A DNA stretch of 43,324 nucleotides from Flammeovirgaceae bacterium UBA1842. Its GTDB lineage: Bacteria; Bacteroidota; Bacteroidia; Cytophagales; Cyclobacteriaceae. The notes under the pieces are model-generated. The model was not told the DNA's origin and made no database searches. It saw nothing but the letters and a program-made list of their open reading frames with translations. Shown here in pieces: positions 6,817-15,074 of the stretch. Position 1 is the first letter of the stretch. Every line of letters begins with the position of its first letter. The stretch lies in contig DDIU01000041.1 in the NCBI GenBank assembly GCA_002338655.1, forward strand, positions 1 to 43,324. Reading direction: 5' to 3'. A program made the translations under genes and the position numbers.

Positions 6817-6850
6817 TTTATTTGAATATCCACCAGAACAAGAATTAAAC

Positions 6851-7807
6851 ATGGCAATTTTCGGAGGTTTATTTTCTAAAGAAAAAAAGGAGTCTCTTGA
6901 TAAAGGTCTTGAAAAAACCAAAGAGAGTATTTTTTCAAAATTAGGTAAGGCCGTAATCGGCAAATCCAAAGTCGATGAAGATGTACTTGACCAGTTGGAG
7001 GAGGTTTTAATTACCTCAGATGTGGGGGTGGACACTACAATTAAGATTATTGACCGTATTGAAGACCGGGTAGCTAAGGATAAATATCTAGGCGTGGAGG
7101 AGTTGGATAAAATCCTCAGAGAAGAGATAGCAGCCCTTCTTTCGGAAAACAACACTCAGGATCAAACTGAATTTACCATTCCAGCAGTGGATAAGCCTTA
7201 TGTGATAATGGTGGTGGGAGTTAATGGGGTAGGTAAAACGACCACAATAGGCAAGTTGGCCGCACAGTTTAAAAAGTCAGGATACAGTGTTGTACTTGGT
7301 GCAGCCGATACTTTTCGGGCGGCAGCAGTTGATCAGCTGAAACTTTGGGGTGAGCGAATTGGGGTGCCTGTAGTATCAAAAGGCATGAATACTGACCCTT
7401 CTGCAGTGGCGTTTGAAGCAGTTGAGTATGGGGTAAAAAATAATGCAGATATTGTAATCATTGACACAGCAGGGCGACTTCATAATAAGGTAAACTTGAT
7501 GGGTGAGCTGACTAAAATTAAACGTGTGATGCAAAAATTTGTCACAGCGGCACCTCATGATGTCATGCTAGTACTTGATGGCAGTACAGGGCAAAATGCC
7601 ATGATCCAGGCCAAGGAATTTACCAAGGCCACAGAAGTTACATCACTGGCCATCACTAAATTAGATGGTACTGCCAAAGGCGGTGTGGTTATCGGTATTT
7701 CTGATGAATTCAAAATCCCAGTTAAGTACATCGGGGTTGGTGAAAAAGTAGATGACCTTCAGGTGTTTAATAAGATGGAATTCGTGGATTCGCTGTTTAA
7801 GAAGTAA
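6851..7807 (+). CDS. ftsY: Signal recognition particle receptor FtsY
   Basis: SRP-type GTPase that docks the SRP-ribosome complex at the inner membrane. 318 residues: a short charged N-terminus (no long acidic A domain), the helical N domain (about 20-100), then the G domain with GVNGVGKTTTIGKL (P-loop), DTFRAAAVDQLK, DTAGRLHNK and TKLDGTAKGG, and the C-terminal amphipathic KYIGVGEKVDDLQ segment. All nucleotide-binding elements are intact. The brief N-terminus is usual for Bacteroidota FtsY. It sits directly after a strong terminator; a perfect but T-less hairpin follows the gene. Confidence 0.97.
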   Translation: MAIFGGLFSKEKKESLDKGLEKTKESIFSKLGKAVIGKSKVDEDVLDQLEEVLITSDVGVDTTIKIIDRIEDRVAKDKYLGVEELDKILREEIAALLSENNTQDQTEFTIPAVDKPYVIMVVGVNGVGKTTTIGKLAAQFKKSGYSVVLGAADTFRAAAVDQLKLWGERIGVPVVSKGMNTDPSAVAFEAVEYGVKNNADIVIIDTAGRLHNKVNLMGELTKIKRVMQKFVTAAPHDVMLVLDGSTGQNAMIQAKEFTKATEVTSLAITKLDGTAKGGVVIGISDEFKIPVKYIGVGEKVDDLQVFNKMEFVDSLFKK

Positions 7808-7857
7808 TATTAAAAATTATCCAACAAGTCATTGTACAGATGAACAAAAGAGGGAAT

Positions 7858-7882
7858 AGTATCAAACACTACCTTTGATACT
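7858..7882. repeat. Hairpin between convergent genes
   Basis: AGTATCAAA (7858-7866) and TTTGATACT (7874-7882) are perfect inverted copies with a 7-base loop, between the 3' ends of ftsY and the DUF6048-like gene. There is no T tract on either side. It may stabilise mRNA ends or terminate weakly. Confidence 0.4.
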
Positions 7883-7892
7883 TAGAGTAGAG

Positions 7893-8615
7893 TTATTTTT
7901 CTTTTGGTATCACGGGGGAATATTTCCTAAAAGGTATCCTGAACATTAACCAATATTCAAATCCCCATCGGGAATCGGCTTCTGCTAATCCATAACCAGG
8001 AATCCAATAGGGCGAAAGTTCATTATTAGCGTGATTGTCATTCACCTTAAATTTGAAACGGGCAGAATATCCGGTCCAGAGAAATTTATAAATGCGTACT
8101 TTCATTCCAGTAGTAATCTCATACCAACTACTTTTAAGAGTAGTGTTTTCAACGAAAATGGCACCATCACTCCAATAATCATTGGTATAGTCAAAAACTA
8201 TATTATCTGAATAACTGGCTTGAGCATATCTGAGCCCAACAAAAAGAGCGCTATGGTCTGGATCTCGCTGTAAGAAGTTAATATCTGGACCTACTTTAAA
8301 AAATGAACCTTCATTGATATAAATGAAATAAGGGTCATTCCATTGCCTATTAAATTTGCCGTATTCAAAATTCAAGAAATACCTGTGGATGTCAATATCC
8401 GCATTGAATTTCCATTGCCGTACATCCCCTTGCGTAAAAGCTTTGATTCCGTTTTTTACCACGGCTTGCCCAAAACTTACCAAATCCATACCCACCCTTA
8501 TTCCAGAGGGCACGAATTTAAGCTTGTCGGTTTTGACAGTATCTGCCTCTTGTGCTTGGGACGGCCAAACGATTAGCAATAAAAAAATACTAGTTATAAA
8601 TCCTGATGTTCTCAT
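7893..8615 (-). CDS. DUF6048-like predicted outer-membrane protein
   Basis: A 240-residue secreted protein with signal peptide (cleavage expected in PSQA|QEAD) and a mature part rich in aromatic, alternating strands (for example YFLNFEYGKFNRQW, ALFVGLRYAQASY), typical of a small outer-membrane beta barrel. The C-terminal region (YWLMFRIPFRKYSP) contains a terminal aromatic strand. Residue pattern and partner fit the Bacteroidota DUF6048 family, named from memory. Its ATG at 8615 lies 26 bases inside the preceding DUF6452-like gene, so the two are translationally coupled. Molecular function unknown. Confidence 0.8.
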   Translation of the reverse strand: MRTSGFITSIFLLLIVWPSQAQEADTVKTDKLKFVPSGIRVGMDLVSFGQAVVKNGIKAFTQGDVRQWKFNADIDIHRYFLNFEYGKFNRQWNDPYFIYINEGSFFKVGPDINFLQRDPDHSALFVGLRYAQASYSDNIVFDYTNDYWSDGAIFVENTTLKSSWYEITTGMKVRIYKFLWTGYSARFKFKVNDNHANNELSPYWIPGYGLAEADSRWGFEYWLMFRIPFRKYSPVIPKEK

Positions 8616-9051
8616 TGATTACCCCTGGTTCTTTAAAGTTGATGAGCACATTAGAATTAACCACCCTAATGGAATCGAAAGTATTTTGTAACGTTCTTAC
8701 ATTAGTAAACAATATCTCCACACCGCAATTTTCGGTGATTATTCTTGATACAACATCATATCCAATTTGCACAGTGTCCGTACCAAATTCTGTATCGAAA
8801 TAGGCCGTAATGCTTGTGTCGGATGGGTCTAAAGGCAGATTGACCGATGATAAATTGGTTGACTCTTCAACTAAAAGGGAATCAGACCCCTTAAGTTCAA
8901 GGCTATTGATCCTAAACTTACGGGCACTGTCTTTTGGGTAGCTATAAAAGCCCAATTTAACCAATTCACCGGCTGTACTCACACAGTCAGGTTCGCTGCA
9001 TGCCATAAAGACAAATAAGGCGATAGTACAAGATAAGATTATTTTTTTCAT
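8590..9051 (-). CDS. DUF6452-like lipoprotein
   Basis: A 153-residue predicted lipoprotein, MKKIILSCTIALFVFMAC with lipobox FMAC, followed by a Cys-containing start of the mature chain (SEPDCVS). The open frame extends 64 codons upstream, but that part has no signal-peptide character and runs through the divergent promoter region, so the ATG at 9051 is chosen. A -7 element TATATTTG lies only 11 bases upstream, implying a very short leader. The gene overlaps the next by 26 bases. The pair lipoprotein plus barrel-like protein resembles the DUF6452/DUF6048 neighbours conserved in Bacteroidota and suggests a shared envelope task. Confidence 0.8.
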   Translation of the reverse strand: MKKIILSCTIALFVFMACSEPDCVSTAGELVKLGFYSYPKDSARKFRINSLELKGSDSLLVEESTNLSSVNLPLDPSDTSITAYFDTEFGTDTVQIGYDVVSRIITENCGVEILFTNVRTLQNTFDSIRVVNSNVLINFKEPGVINENIRIYN

Positions 9052-9061
9052 CGATCGGCTG

Positions 9062-9069
9062 CAAATATA
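9062..9069 (-). promoter_or_regulatory. -7 promoter element for DUF6452-DUF6048
   Basis: The minus strand reads TATATTTG, a full TAnnTTTG match. Transcription would start about 7 bases downstream, close to 9055, leaving almost no leader before the ATG at 9051. It faces the rimO promoter element at 9109-9116 in the same short intergenic region. Confidence 0.6.
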
Positions 9070-9108
9070 ACTATCCCAGCTCCAACCAAGAAGCAATTTT
9101 ATTTTTCT

Positions 9109-9116
9109 TAATTTTG
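9109..9116 (+). promoter_or_regulatory. -7 promoter element for rimO
   Basis: TAATTTTG fully matches TAnnTTTG and lies 20 bases before the TTG start of rimO. No good -33 element was seen. The expected leader is about 14 bases. Confidence 0.55.
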
Positions 9117-9136
9117 CACGCTTAAACACGAATGAT

Positions 9137-10456
9137 TTGAAAACCAAGGGGAGAAAAAAAGATAAGGTAAATATTGTGACGCTGGGGTGTTCAAAGAACA
9201 TTGTGGATTCAGAAGTAATGCTCACGCAACTAAGGGGCAACAAGATTGATACTACTCATGAGGCCTCATCTGATGATGCCAACATAATTATTGTAAATAC
9301 CTGTGGATTTATAGATAATGCCAAGCAGGAGTCAATAGATACTATATTAAGATATGCCGATGCCAAACAAGAAGGGCTGATCGATAAGTTATATGTTTCT
9401 GGTTGCCTGTCCCAGCGATATAAAGATGACTTGGAGCAGGAAATCCCACAAGTAGATGCTTTTTTCGGAACCATGGAATTACCCCTGCTTTTGAAAAAGT
9501 TTAAAGCAAATTATAAGCAGGAATTGGTAGGGGAGCGTATTCTCACCACCTCCAACCACTATGCTTATGTAAAAATATCTGAGGGCTGTGATCGGCCCTG
9601 TTCGTTTTGTGCTATCCCGTTGATGCGCGGTAAACATGTATCCAAGCCCATAGAACAAATCGTTTTGGAAGCGAAGAACTTAGCCAAAAACGGCACTAAG
9701 GAGTTATTGCTAATTGCACAAGACTCTACTTATTACGGATTGGATATTTACGGCAAAAGAAATTTGGCTGAATTATTAAAAAACCTTTCAGATGTAGAGG
9801 GGATTGAATGGATCCGATTGCATTATGCATTTCCAACGGGATTTCCATTGGACGTGTTAGATGTGATGGCTGAACGGGACAATATCTGTAACTATTTGGA
9901 TATGCCACTTCAACATGGCTCCACAAGTGTATTGAAAGCCATGAGGCGAGGGACAACAAGGGAAAAGCAGGAAGAGCTTATCCAAACAATCAGACAGAAA
10001 GTGCCCGGAATAGCCTTACGTACCACACTTATTGCAGGCTATCCTGGTGAAACGGAAGCAGATTTTGAAGAGATGGTAGGTTTTGTTGAAAGATCAAGGT
10101 TCGAAAGGTTGGGGATATTTACTTATTCGCATGAAGAAAATACGCATGCCCATAACTTTACCGATGATGTGCCTGAAACGGTGAAACAACAAAGGGCCAA
10201 CACCGTTATGGACATACAGGAGAAAATCTCTTTTGACATTAATCAGGAAAAAATAGGCGGCACTTTTAAAACACTAATAGATAGGGCCGAAGGAGGAAAA
10301 TTTATTGGTAGAACAGAATTCGATTCCCCTGAAGTGGATAACGAGGTTATTATTGAGTCGCCAGACAATCACCTAAGGCTTGGGGATTTTGTAAATGTAA
10401 AAGTGAATGATGCCACAGAATTTGACCTGTATGGAGAGGTGGCAAAAGAGTTGTAA
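9137..10456 (+). CDS. rimO: Ribosomal protein S12 methylthiotransferase RimO
   Basis: Radical-SAM enzyme that adds a methylthio group to an aspartate of ribosomal protein S12. 439 residues: N-terminal UPF0004 domain with three cluster cysteines (Cys18 in TLGCSKN, Cys56 in VNTCGFI, Cys90 in SGCLSQR), the radical-SAM CxxxCxxC motif at Cys151/155/158 (EGCDRPCSFC), and a C-terminal TRAM domain (about 370-439). VDSEVM and NTCGFID separate RimO from MiaB. The start must be TTG at 9137: the first in-frame ATG encodes Met28, downstream of Cys18, and no upstream ATG is in frame. bshC follows after 21 bases. Confidence 0.95.
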   Translation: MKTKGRKKDKVNIVTLGCSKNIVDSEVMLTQLRGNKIDTTHEASSDDANIIIVNTCGFIDNAKQESIDTILRYADAKQEGLIDKLYVSGCLSQRYKDDLEQEIPQVDAFFGTMELPLLLKKFKANYKQELVGERILTTSNHYAYVKISEGCDRPCSFCAIPLMRGKHVSKPIEQIVLEAKNLAKNGTKELLLIAQDSTYYGLDIYGKRNLAELLKNLSDVEGIEWIRLHYAFPTGFPLDVLDVMAERDNICNYLDMPLQHGSTSVLKAMRRGTTREKQEELIQTIRQKVPGIALRTTLIAGYPGETEADFEEMVGFVERSRFERLGIFTYSHEENTHAHNFTDDVPETVKQQRANTVMDIQEKISFDINQEKIGGTFKTLIDRAEGGKFIGRTEFDSPEVDNEVIIESPDNHLRLGDFVNVKVNDATEFDLYGEVAKEL

Positions 10457-10477
10457 ATAAGCTGTCTGACCTGCTTT

Positions 10478-12037
10478 ATGATATTAAACAAACTTGATTT
10501 TAAAGAAACGAAGAAGTTTTCGAGCCTTTTTTTGGATTATGTTCAAAGCGAGCCAAATCTTAAGGACTTCTTCAATAGATTTCCAAGTGTAGAAAATTTC
10601 AAACCACAAATAGAGCAGAAGCAATTTAGTGCGGAAAACAGAAAAATGCTTTGTCAGGATTTGGAAAGGCAATATCAGGGTATTCAACCTGAACCCAGCC
10701 TGAAGAAAAACCTATCCTTACTTGCTGAGCCTAATACCTATACAATAACTACAGGCCACCAGCTTAATATATTTACAGGGCCACTCTACTTTATTTATAA
10801 GATTGTAACCGTTATCAATGCTTGCAAAGCCCTCTCAAAAGCCTACCCAGCGTATAATTTTGTGCCAGTTTATTGGATGGCTTCTGAAGATCACGATTTT
10901 GTTGAAATCAATCATTTTAGATTGGAGGGCAAAAAATACCAATGGGATACTGATCAAACAGGGGCTGTTGGACATTTTTCCACAAAAAGCATCCAGCCAC
11001 TGGTAAATGAAATCCCGGGATTGCCAGATTTTTTCAAGCAGGCCTACGCCAAGAATACCTTGGCAGAAGCAGTCAGAAACTATGTGAATCACTTGTTTGG
11101 CAAATATGGATTGGTTGTGATTGATGCTGATTCCAAAGGCTTAAAAAGCCTATTTAAAGGGGTGATAAAAGACGATATCTTCAAAAATACAGCTAAAGAA
11201 AAGGTAACGCAATGTTCAGATAATTTGGCAAAATTGGGGCACAACCCTCAAGTATTTCCCAGAGACATCAATTTTTTCTATTTGGACGAAAGCATTAGAG
11301 GGAGGATAGAAGAAGAGAATGGAAGGTTTAAAGTGGTGGATACCTCTTTGGAATTTTCTAAAGAAGAATTATTAGCACTAATTGAGAATTCTCCTGAGAA
11401 ATTTAGCCCCAATGTGATTCTTCGCCCTCTTTATCAGGAAATGATCCTACCAAACCTGGCTTATGTGGGTGGGCCTGGCGAACTCGCCTATTGGTTTCAG
11501 TTAAAGCCCATGTTTGAAAGCTATAAAACGAGTTTTCCGATACTACTGCCGCGTAATTTTGGAATGGTTGTACCTGATCATATTTTAAGAAAGATTGAAA
11601 AGGCACAGCTTTCTTGGAAAGATTTGTTTGAGAAGAAGGAGCAATTACAAAAAAGAATAGCATTGGAAAACGCTTCGGGTGAAGTACTGCTAAATGGGCA
11701 GATTGATGAATTGATGAAATTATTTTCAAAAATAAAAGAGCAAGCGGCATCCATTGACCAGACACTTATTGCCCATGTGGAGGCTCAGGGCACTAAAACC
11801 AAATCAAAACTTGAAGGTATAGAGAAGAAGTTTATTAGAGCTGAAAAAAGGAAACAGTCAGATCGGCTTCGTCAAGTTGATGAGATTTTGGATTATCTTT
11901 TTCCCAATGGAGGTCTTCAGGAACGAACCGATAATTTTTTAAATTTTTACCTTTCCAACCCAAGTTTCATTGATAACCTTTTGATGGACTTTGATCCTTT
12001 TGATTTCCGATTCAATATTATGTCCAATGGCAAGTAA
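10478..12037 (+). CDS. bshC: Bacillithiol biosynthesis cysteine-adding enzyme BshC
   Basis: The last enzyme of bacillithiol synthesis, which adds cysteine to glucosaminyl-malate. 519 residues, normal for the family. A Rossmann-like core contains TTGHQLNIFTGP (91-102) and WMASEDHDF (133-141), both BshC signatures. YVGGPGELAYWFQLKPMF comes later, and a charged coiled coil covers about 380-470 (KAQLSW to EKRKQSDR). Its presence implies that this organism uses bacillithiol as its main low-molecular-weight thiol; ytxJ at 20 kb agrees. It lies between rimO and the 5-formyl-THF cyclo-ligase gene, which it overlaps by 11 bases, so the three are probably one transcript. Confidence 0.95.
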   Translation: MILNKLDFKETKKFSSLFLDYVQSEPNLKDFFNRFPSVENFKPQIEQKQFSAENRKMLCQDLERQYQGIQPEPSLKKNLSLLAEPNTYTITTGHQLNIFTGPLYFIYKIVTVINACKALSKAYPAYNFVPVYWMASEDHDFVEINHFRLEGKKYQWDTDQTGAVGHFSTKSIQPLVNEIPGLPDFFKQAYAKNTLAEAVRNYVNHLFGKYGLVVIDADSKGLKSLFKGVIKDDIFKNTAKEKVTQCSDNLAKLGHNPQVFPRDINFFYLDESIRGRIEEENGRFKVVDTSLEFSKEELLALIENSPEKFSPNVILRPLYQEMILPNLAYVGGPGELAYWFQLKPMFESYKTSFPILLPRNFGMVVPDHILRKIEKAQLSWKDLFEKKEQLQKRIALENASGEVLLNGQIDELMKLFSKIKEQAASIDQTLIAHVEAQGTKTKSKLEGIEKKFIRAEKRKQSDRLRQVDEILDYLFPNGGLQERTDNFLNFYLSNPSFIDNLLMDFDPFDFRFNIMSNGK

Positions 12038-12599
12038 GCAAATACTTAGGGAAATATTCCTTGCAAAACGACAGCAACTCAGTCAAGAAGAATTTGCCCA
12101 AAGGAATAAACAACTTCGGAATAATTTATACAACCATATTGATCTCACGGATGTAAAGTACCTACATATTTTTTTGGCGATGAAAAGTCAAAAAGAGGTG
12201 GATACTTGGCAGATTATGGATGACATAAAAAAGGATTATCCAGCCATTCAATTTGTAATACCTAAAACAAAGGGGAATGGCATTCTTGAACATTATATTC
12301 TGAATCAAAACTGTACCTTGAAGGAGAACAGCTGGGGGATATCAGAGCCAATAGCTGGTGATCAACTCAATCCAGAATTAATTGATTTAGTGCTAGTACC
12401 ACTTTTGATCTTCGATAAACAAGGGCATAGGGTTGGCTATGGAAAGGGCTACTACGATCGGTTTTTAGCTCAAGCAGTAAAGGCGCAAAAAGTAGGGATT
12501 TCACTATTGCCACCCATTGATAAAATTGAGTTTACGAATACCACAGATGTGAAGTTGGATAGTTGTGTTACTCCCGACCTAGTTTATAGTTTCAGCTAG
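12027..12599 (+). CDS. 5-formyltetrahydrofolate cyclo-ligase
   Basis: Converts 5-formyl-THF to 5,10-methenyl-THF with ATP, recycling a storage folate. The protein has about 190 residues, with the signature VPLLIFDKQGHRVGYGKGYYDRFL, the N-terminal K/R pair region MASKQILREIFLAKRQ and a late PDLVYS. The frame continues upstream to 11991 inside bshC, but MASKQILR at 12027 is the family-like start and leaves an 11-base overlap typical of coupled genes. Its 3' end overlaps the convergent mnmD gene by 8 bases. Functionally it connects loosely with gcvP, which feeds methylene-THF through the glycine cleavage system. Confidence 0.93.
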   Translation: MASKQILREIFLAKRQQLSQEEFAQRNKQLRNNLYNHIDLTDVKYLHIFLAMKSQKEVDTWQIMDDIKKDYPAIQFVIPKTKGNGILEHYILNQNCTLKENSWGISEPIAGDQLNPELIDLVLVPLLIFDKQGHRVGYGKGYYDRFLAQAVKAQKVGISLLPPIDKIEFTNTTDVKLDSCVTPDLVYSFS

Positions 12600-13284
12600 C
12601 AGTACCCCTCACCATCTCCTTTTTTCCGGGTGGGCCATCCAATGTTTCAACAATTAAGCCCAGTTCTTTTAGGTTTCTTTTTAGCTGCCCTTGAGCACAG
12701 TAGGTTACGAATACCGCCTTTTTTTTCATACTTTCCACTAACCTTGATAAAATATCAAGTCCCCACATTTCTATTTGCTTGCTTGGCGCAAATGCATCAA
12801 AAAAGATGATATCATAAATTGAACCCATCAAGGTGTAATCCTCGATTTTGCTATTGATTTTTTTAAACGAAAATGTATCAGTTATCACATGCTCCGTTTC
12901 CCAATCCAATTGATGGATCATTTCTGACCAATTCTCAACATCATCGCCACCAATGATTTGAGCATAATTGAGTGCTTTGGCTTGGGTGGTTGTGATGGGG
13001 TAAGCTTCAATTGAGTGATAATTTACCTTTATGCCATTCTCTTTAGCCCATTTGATCGTAAGTAAGGCATTTAGCCCGGTTCCCAAACCAACTTCAAAAA
13101 TGTTTATCTCTTTAACATCTTTCTGAGATATAAAATAATCAAGTCCTTGTTGAAGGAACACATATCTGGACTCTTGTAGTGCACCGTGGGTGGAATGATA
13201 GGTTTCGTTTAAAGCAGGGTTGTAAAGTGAATGGGATCCATCTTTGGTTATTATCAGCTCCAGATCTCCTTTATGATCCTGCAT
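12592..13284 (-). CDS. mnmD: tRNA (mnm5s2U34)-methyltransferase MnmD
   Basis: SAM-dependent methyltransferase that makes 5-methylaminomethyl-2-thiouridine at tRNA wobble position 34, equivalent to the methyltransferase half of MnmC. 230 residues, with the SAM motif EVGLGTGLNALLTI (64-77), the acidic ligand in YHSIEAYPI, and the catalytic-loop stretch FFDAFAPSKQIEMW. The FAD-oxidase half of MnmC is missing, so this is the stand-alone D-type. It follows ispF by 2 bases and is the last gene of the M16-ispF-mnmD unit. selU and selD at 41-43 kb act on the same wobble base. Confidence 0.92.
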   Translation of the reverse strand: MQDHKGDLELIITKDGSHSLYNPALNETYHSTHGALQESRYVFLQQGLDYFISQKDVKEINIFEVGLGTGLNALLTIKWAKENGIKVNYHSIEAYPITTTQAKALNYAQIIGGDDVENWSEMIHQLDWETEHVITDTFSFKKINSKIEDYTLMGSIYDIIFFDAFAPSKQIEMWGLDILSRLVESMKKKAVFVTYCAQGQLKRNLKELGLIVETLDGPPGKKEMVRGTAS

Positions 13285-13286
13285 GC

Positions 13287-13766
13287 TTATATTTTTTCAA
13301 TTAGAACAACGGCAAAAGCGGCTACACCTTCCTCTTTTCCAACAAACCCTAACCTTTCGGTAGTAGTGGCTTTTATTGAAATATCCTCCTCCTCTATTTT
13401 CATCACCTTAGCCAAACAGGTTTTCATATCAGGAATATAGGGGTTTATTTTGGGTTGTTGAAGACAAATGGTGCTGTCAATATTTCCAATTTGCCAGCCC
13501 TTTTCCGTTAAGAGACCGATCACATTTTTCAATAATATTTTACTGTCGATGCCTTTATATTTTGGGTCGGTATCGGCAAAGTGAAACCCGATATCCCTCA
13601 AATTGGCCGCTCCGAGTAAAGCATCACATATCACATGGATCAACACGTCAGCATCAGAATGACCCACGGCTCCTTTATTATGAGGGACAAGAATACCACC
13701 AAGCCAAAATTCATGGCCTTCTTTTAATTGATGAACATCATACCCAAATCCAGTTCTTAGTTTCAT
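13287..13766 (-). CDS. ispF: 2-C-methyl-D-erythritol 2,4-cyclodiphosphate synthase
   Basis: Cyclises the CDP-methylerythritol phosphate intermediate in the non-mevalonate isoprenoid pathway. The 159 residues match the family. Metal ligands lie in GFGYDVHQL (Asp10, His12) and near VLIHVICDALLGA (His44); GHSDADV and the late TTTERLGFVGKEEGVAA block are conserved. The start codon overlaps the stop of the M16 peptidase gene by 4 bases (ATGA), a standard coupling signal. mnmD follows after 2 bases. Confidence 0.97.
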   Translation of the reverse strand: MKLRTGFGYDVHQLKEGHEFWLGGILVPHNKGAVGHSDADVLIHVICDALLGAANLRDIGFHFADTDPKYKGIDSKILLKNVIGLLTEKGWQIGNIDSTICLQQPKINPYIPDMKTCLAKVMKIEEEDISIKATTTERLGFVGKEEGVAAFAVVLIEKI

Positions 13767-15001
13767 TTTTTAGCTTTATAATAGATTACGGAGCAATTTT
13801 GCTCTTTCAATATTTCTTTTCCTTGCTTATTGATGTCTGCCACAGATACCTTTTGAATTAAGTTACTCTCATTATTTACAGAGTGTGGGTCGCCCGATAA
13901 AGAAGCAAATGCTAAGTTCATGGCCCTGTTCAGTACTTCAATTTCCGAAAACATCAAGCTGGATTCGGCCTGATTCTTCACTTTTTCCAATTCTTCAGTG
14001 TGTGTTCCTGTTGCCAAAAATGTATTGATCACCTCCCAAATAGCCGTTTCGCCCTCTTCAGGTGAATATTTATCAGACAACATGCCCGTAATCATCAAAA
14101 GACCCGGATCAATGGAGCCTGTAACATAAGTATTGATACTACTAAATATTTTTTTGTTTCTGACGAGTTCAATATACAGTCTTGATGATTTTTCACGACC
14201 AATAATATCACTTAATAAGTCTGCTGCATAATAATCCTCACTAAATCGTGCTGGCATATGAAAAGCCATATACAACATGTCGGACGGCACATCAGCTTCA
14301 ACAGTAAGGGTCCTTTTTTCCGTTTGCTTTGGCTCCACAGGCAATGTGCCAACCTTCGGGCTACCTTTGCGTATTGATCCAAACCATTTTTCCGCAAGTT
14401 TCTTTATTTTTTCAGTCTTAACATTACCAGCCACTACCAATACTGCGTTGTGAGGGTGATAATGCTTGTCATAAAATGACCTAACATCGTCCATGGTAGC
14501 ATCTTCAATATGACTAATCTCTTTTCCAATCGTTGCCCATTGGTAAGGATGTGTTTTATAAGCAAGAGGCCTCAATTTTAGCCACACATCACCATATGGC
14601 TGGTTTAAATACCGCTGCTTGAACTCTTCTATCACCACACTTCTTTGCACTTCCAACACATTATCGCTAAACGGTAACCCCAACATCCTGTCCGATTCCA
14701 ACCAAAAGCCGCATTCAATGTTTTGATAAGGCATTGTCATGTAATAATTGGTAATATCGGGACTGGTAAAAGCATTGTTTTCACCGCCCACCTTTTGTAA
14801 TTCAACGTCAAAGTTGGGCACATTGACGGACCCGCCAAACATTAAGTGCTCAAACAAATGGGCAAATCCGGTTTTTGATGAGACCTCATCTCTTGATCCT
14901 ACCTTATATAAAATGTTAAGAACGGCTATCTGTACTGATGGGTCTTCGTGTACAAGTACCTGTAAGCCATTATCGAGTTTAAATTCCTGAAATTCTATCA
15001 T
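13763..15001 (-). CDS. M16 family zinc metallopeptidase
   Basis: Processing-peptidase-like (pitrilysin/insulinase family) protein of 412 residues, one two-domain half of a clamshell. The zinc motif HLFEH (48-52) is in GFAHLFEHLMFGGS and the downstream glutamate ligand is in VVIEEFKQRY (about 125-126), so it should be catalytic. No signal peptide is present, so it is probably cytoplasmic. Bacteroidota often carry a second, inactive M16 partner next door; none is here, so the protein may act as a homodimer or with a distant partner. The substrate is unknown. A -7 element lies 9 bases before the ATG, implying a nearly leaderless mRNA. Confidence 0.92.
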   Translation of the reverse strand: MIEFQEFKLDNGLQVLVHEDPSVQIAVLNILYKVGSRDEVSSKTGFAHLFEHLMFGGSVNVPNFDVELQKVGGENNAFTSPDITNYYMTMPYQNIECGFWLESDRMLGLPFSDNVLEVQRSVVIEEFKQRYLNQPYGDVWLKLRPLAYKTHPYQWATIGKEISHIEDATMDDVRSFYDKHYHPHNAVLVVAGNVKTEKIKKLAEKWFGSIRKGSPKVGTLPVEPKQTEKRTLTVEADVPSDMLYMAFHMPARFSEDYYAADLLSDIIGREKSSRLYIELVRNKKIFSSINTYVTGSIDPGLLMITGMLSDKYSPEEGETAIWEVINTFLATGTHTEELEKVKNQAESSLMFSEIEVLNRAMNLAFASLSGDPHSVNNESNLIQKVSVADINKQGKEILKEQNCSVIYYKAKK

Positions 15002-15009
15002 TTATGGGG

Positions 15010-15017
15010 CAAAAATA
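15010..15017 (-). promoter_or_regulatory. -7 promoter element for the M16-ispF-mnmD unit
   Basis: The minus strand reads TATTTTTG, a full TAnnTTTG match. The expected start of transcription is at about 15003, within a few bases of the ATG at 15001. It stands back to back with the E1 promoter at 15033-15062. Confidence 0.6.
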
Positions 15018-15032
15018 AATATAACCCATCAC

Positions 15033-15062
15033 TTTGCTGATACTCTCAATGCCTTAATTTTG
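15033..15062 (+). promoter_or_regulatory. Promoter for the fused E1 gene
   Basis: TTTG (15033-15036), 18 bases, then TAATTTTG (15055-15062): full matches to both Bacteroidota promoter elements. The TTG that would extend the E1 frame (15060) lies inside the -7 box, which rules it out as a start codon on a transcript from this promoter. Confidence 0.7.
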
Positions 15063-15074
15063 CGCTTTAAAATA

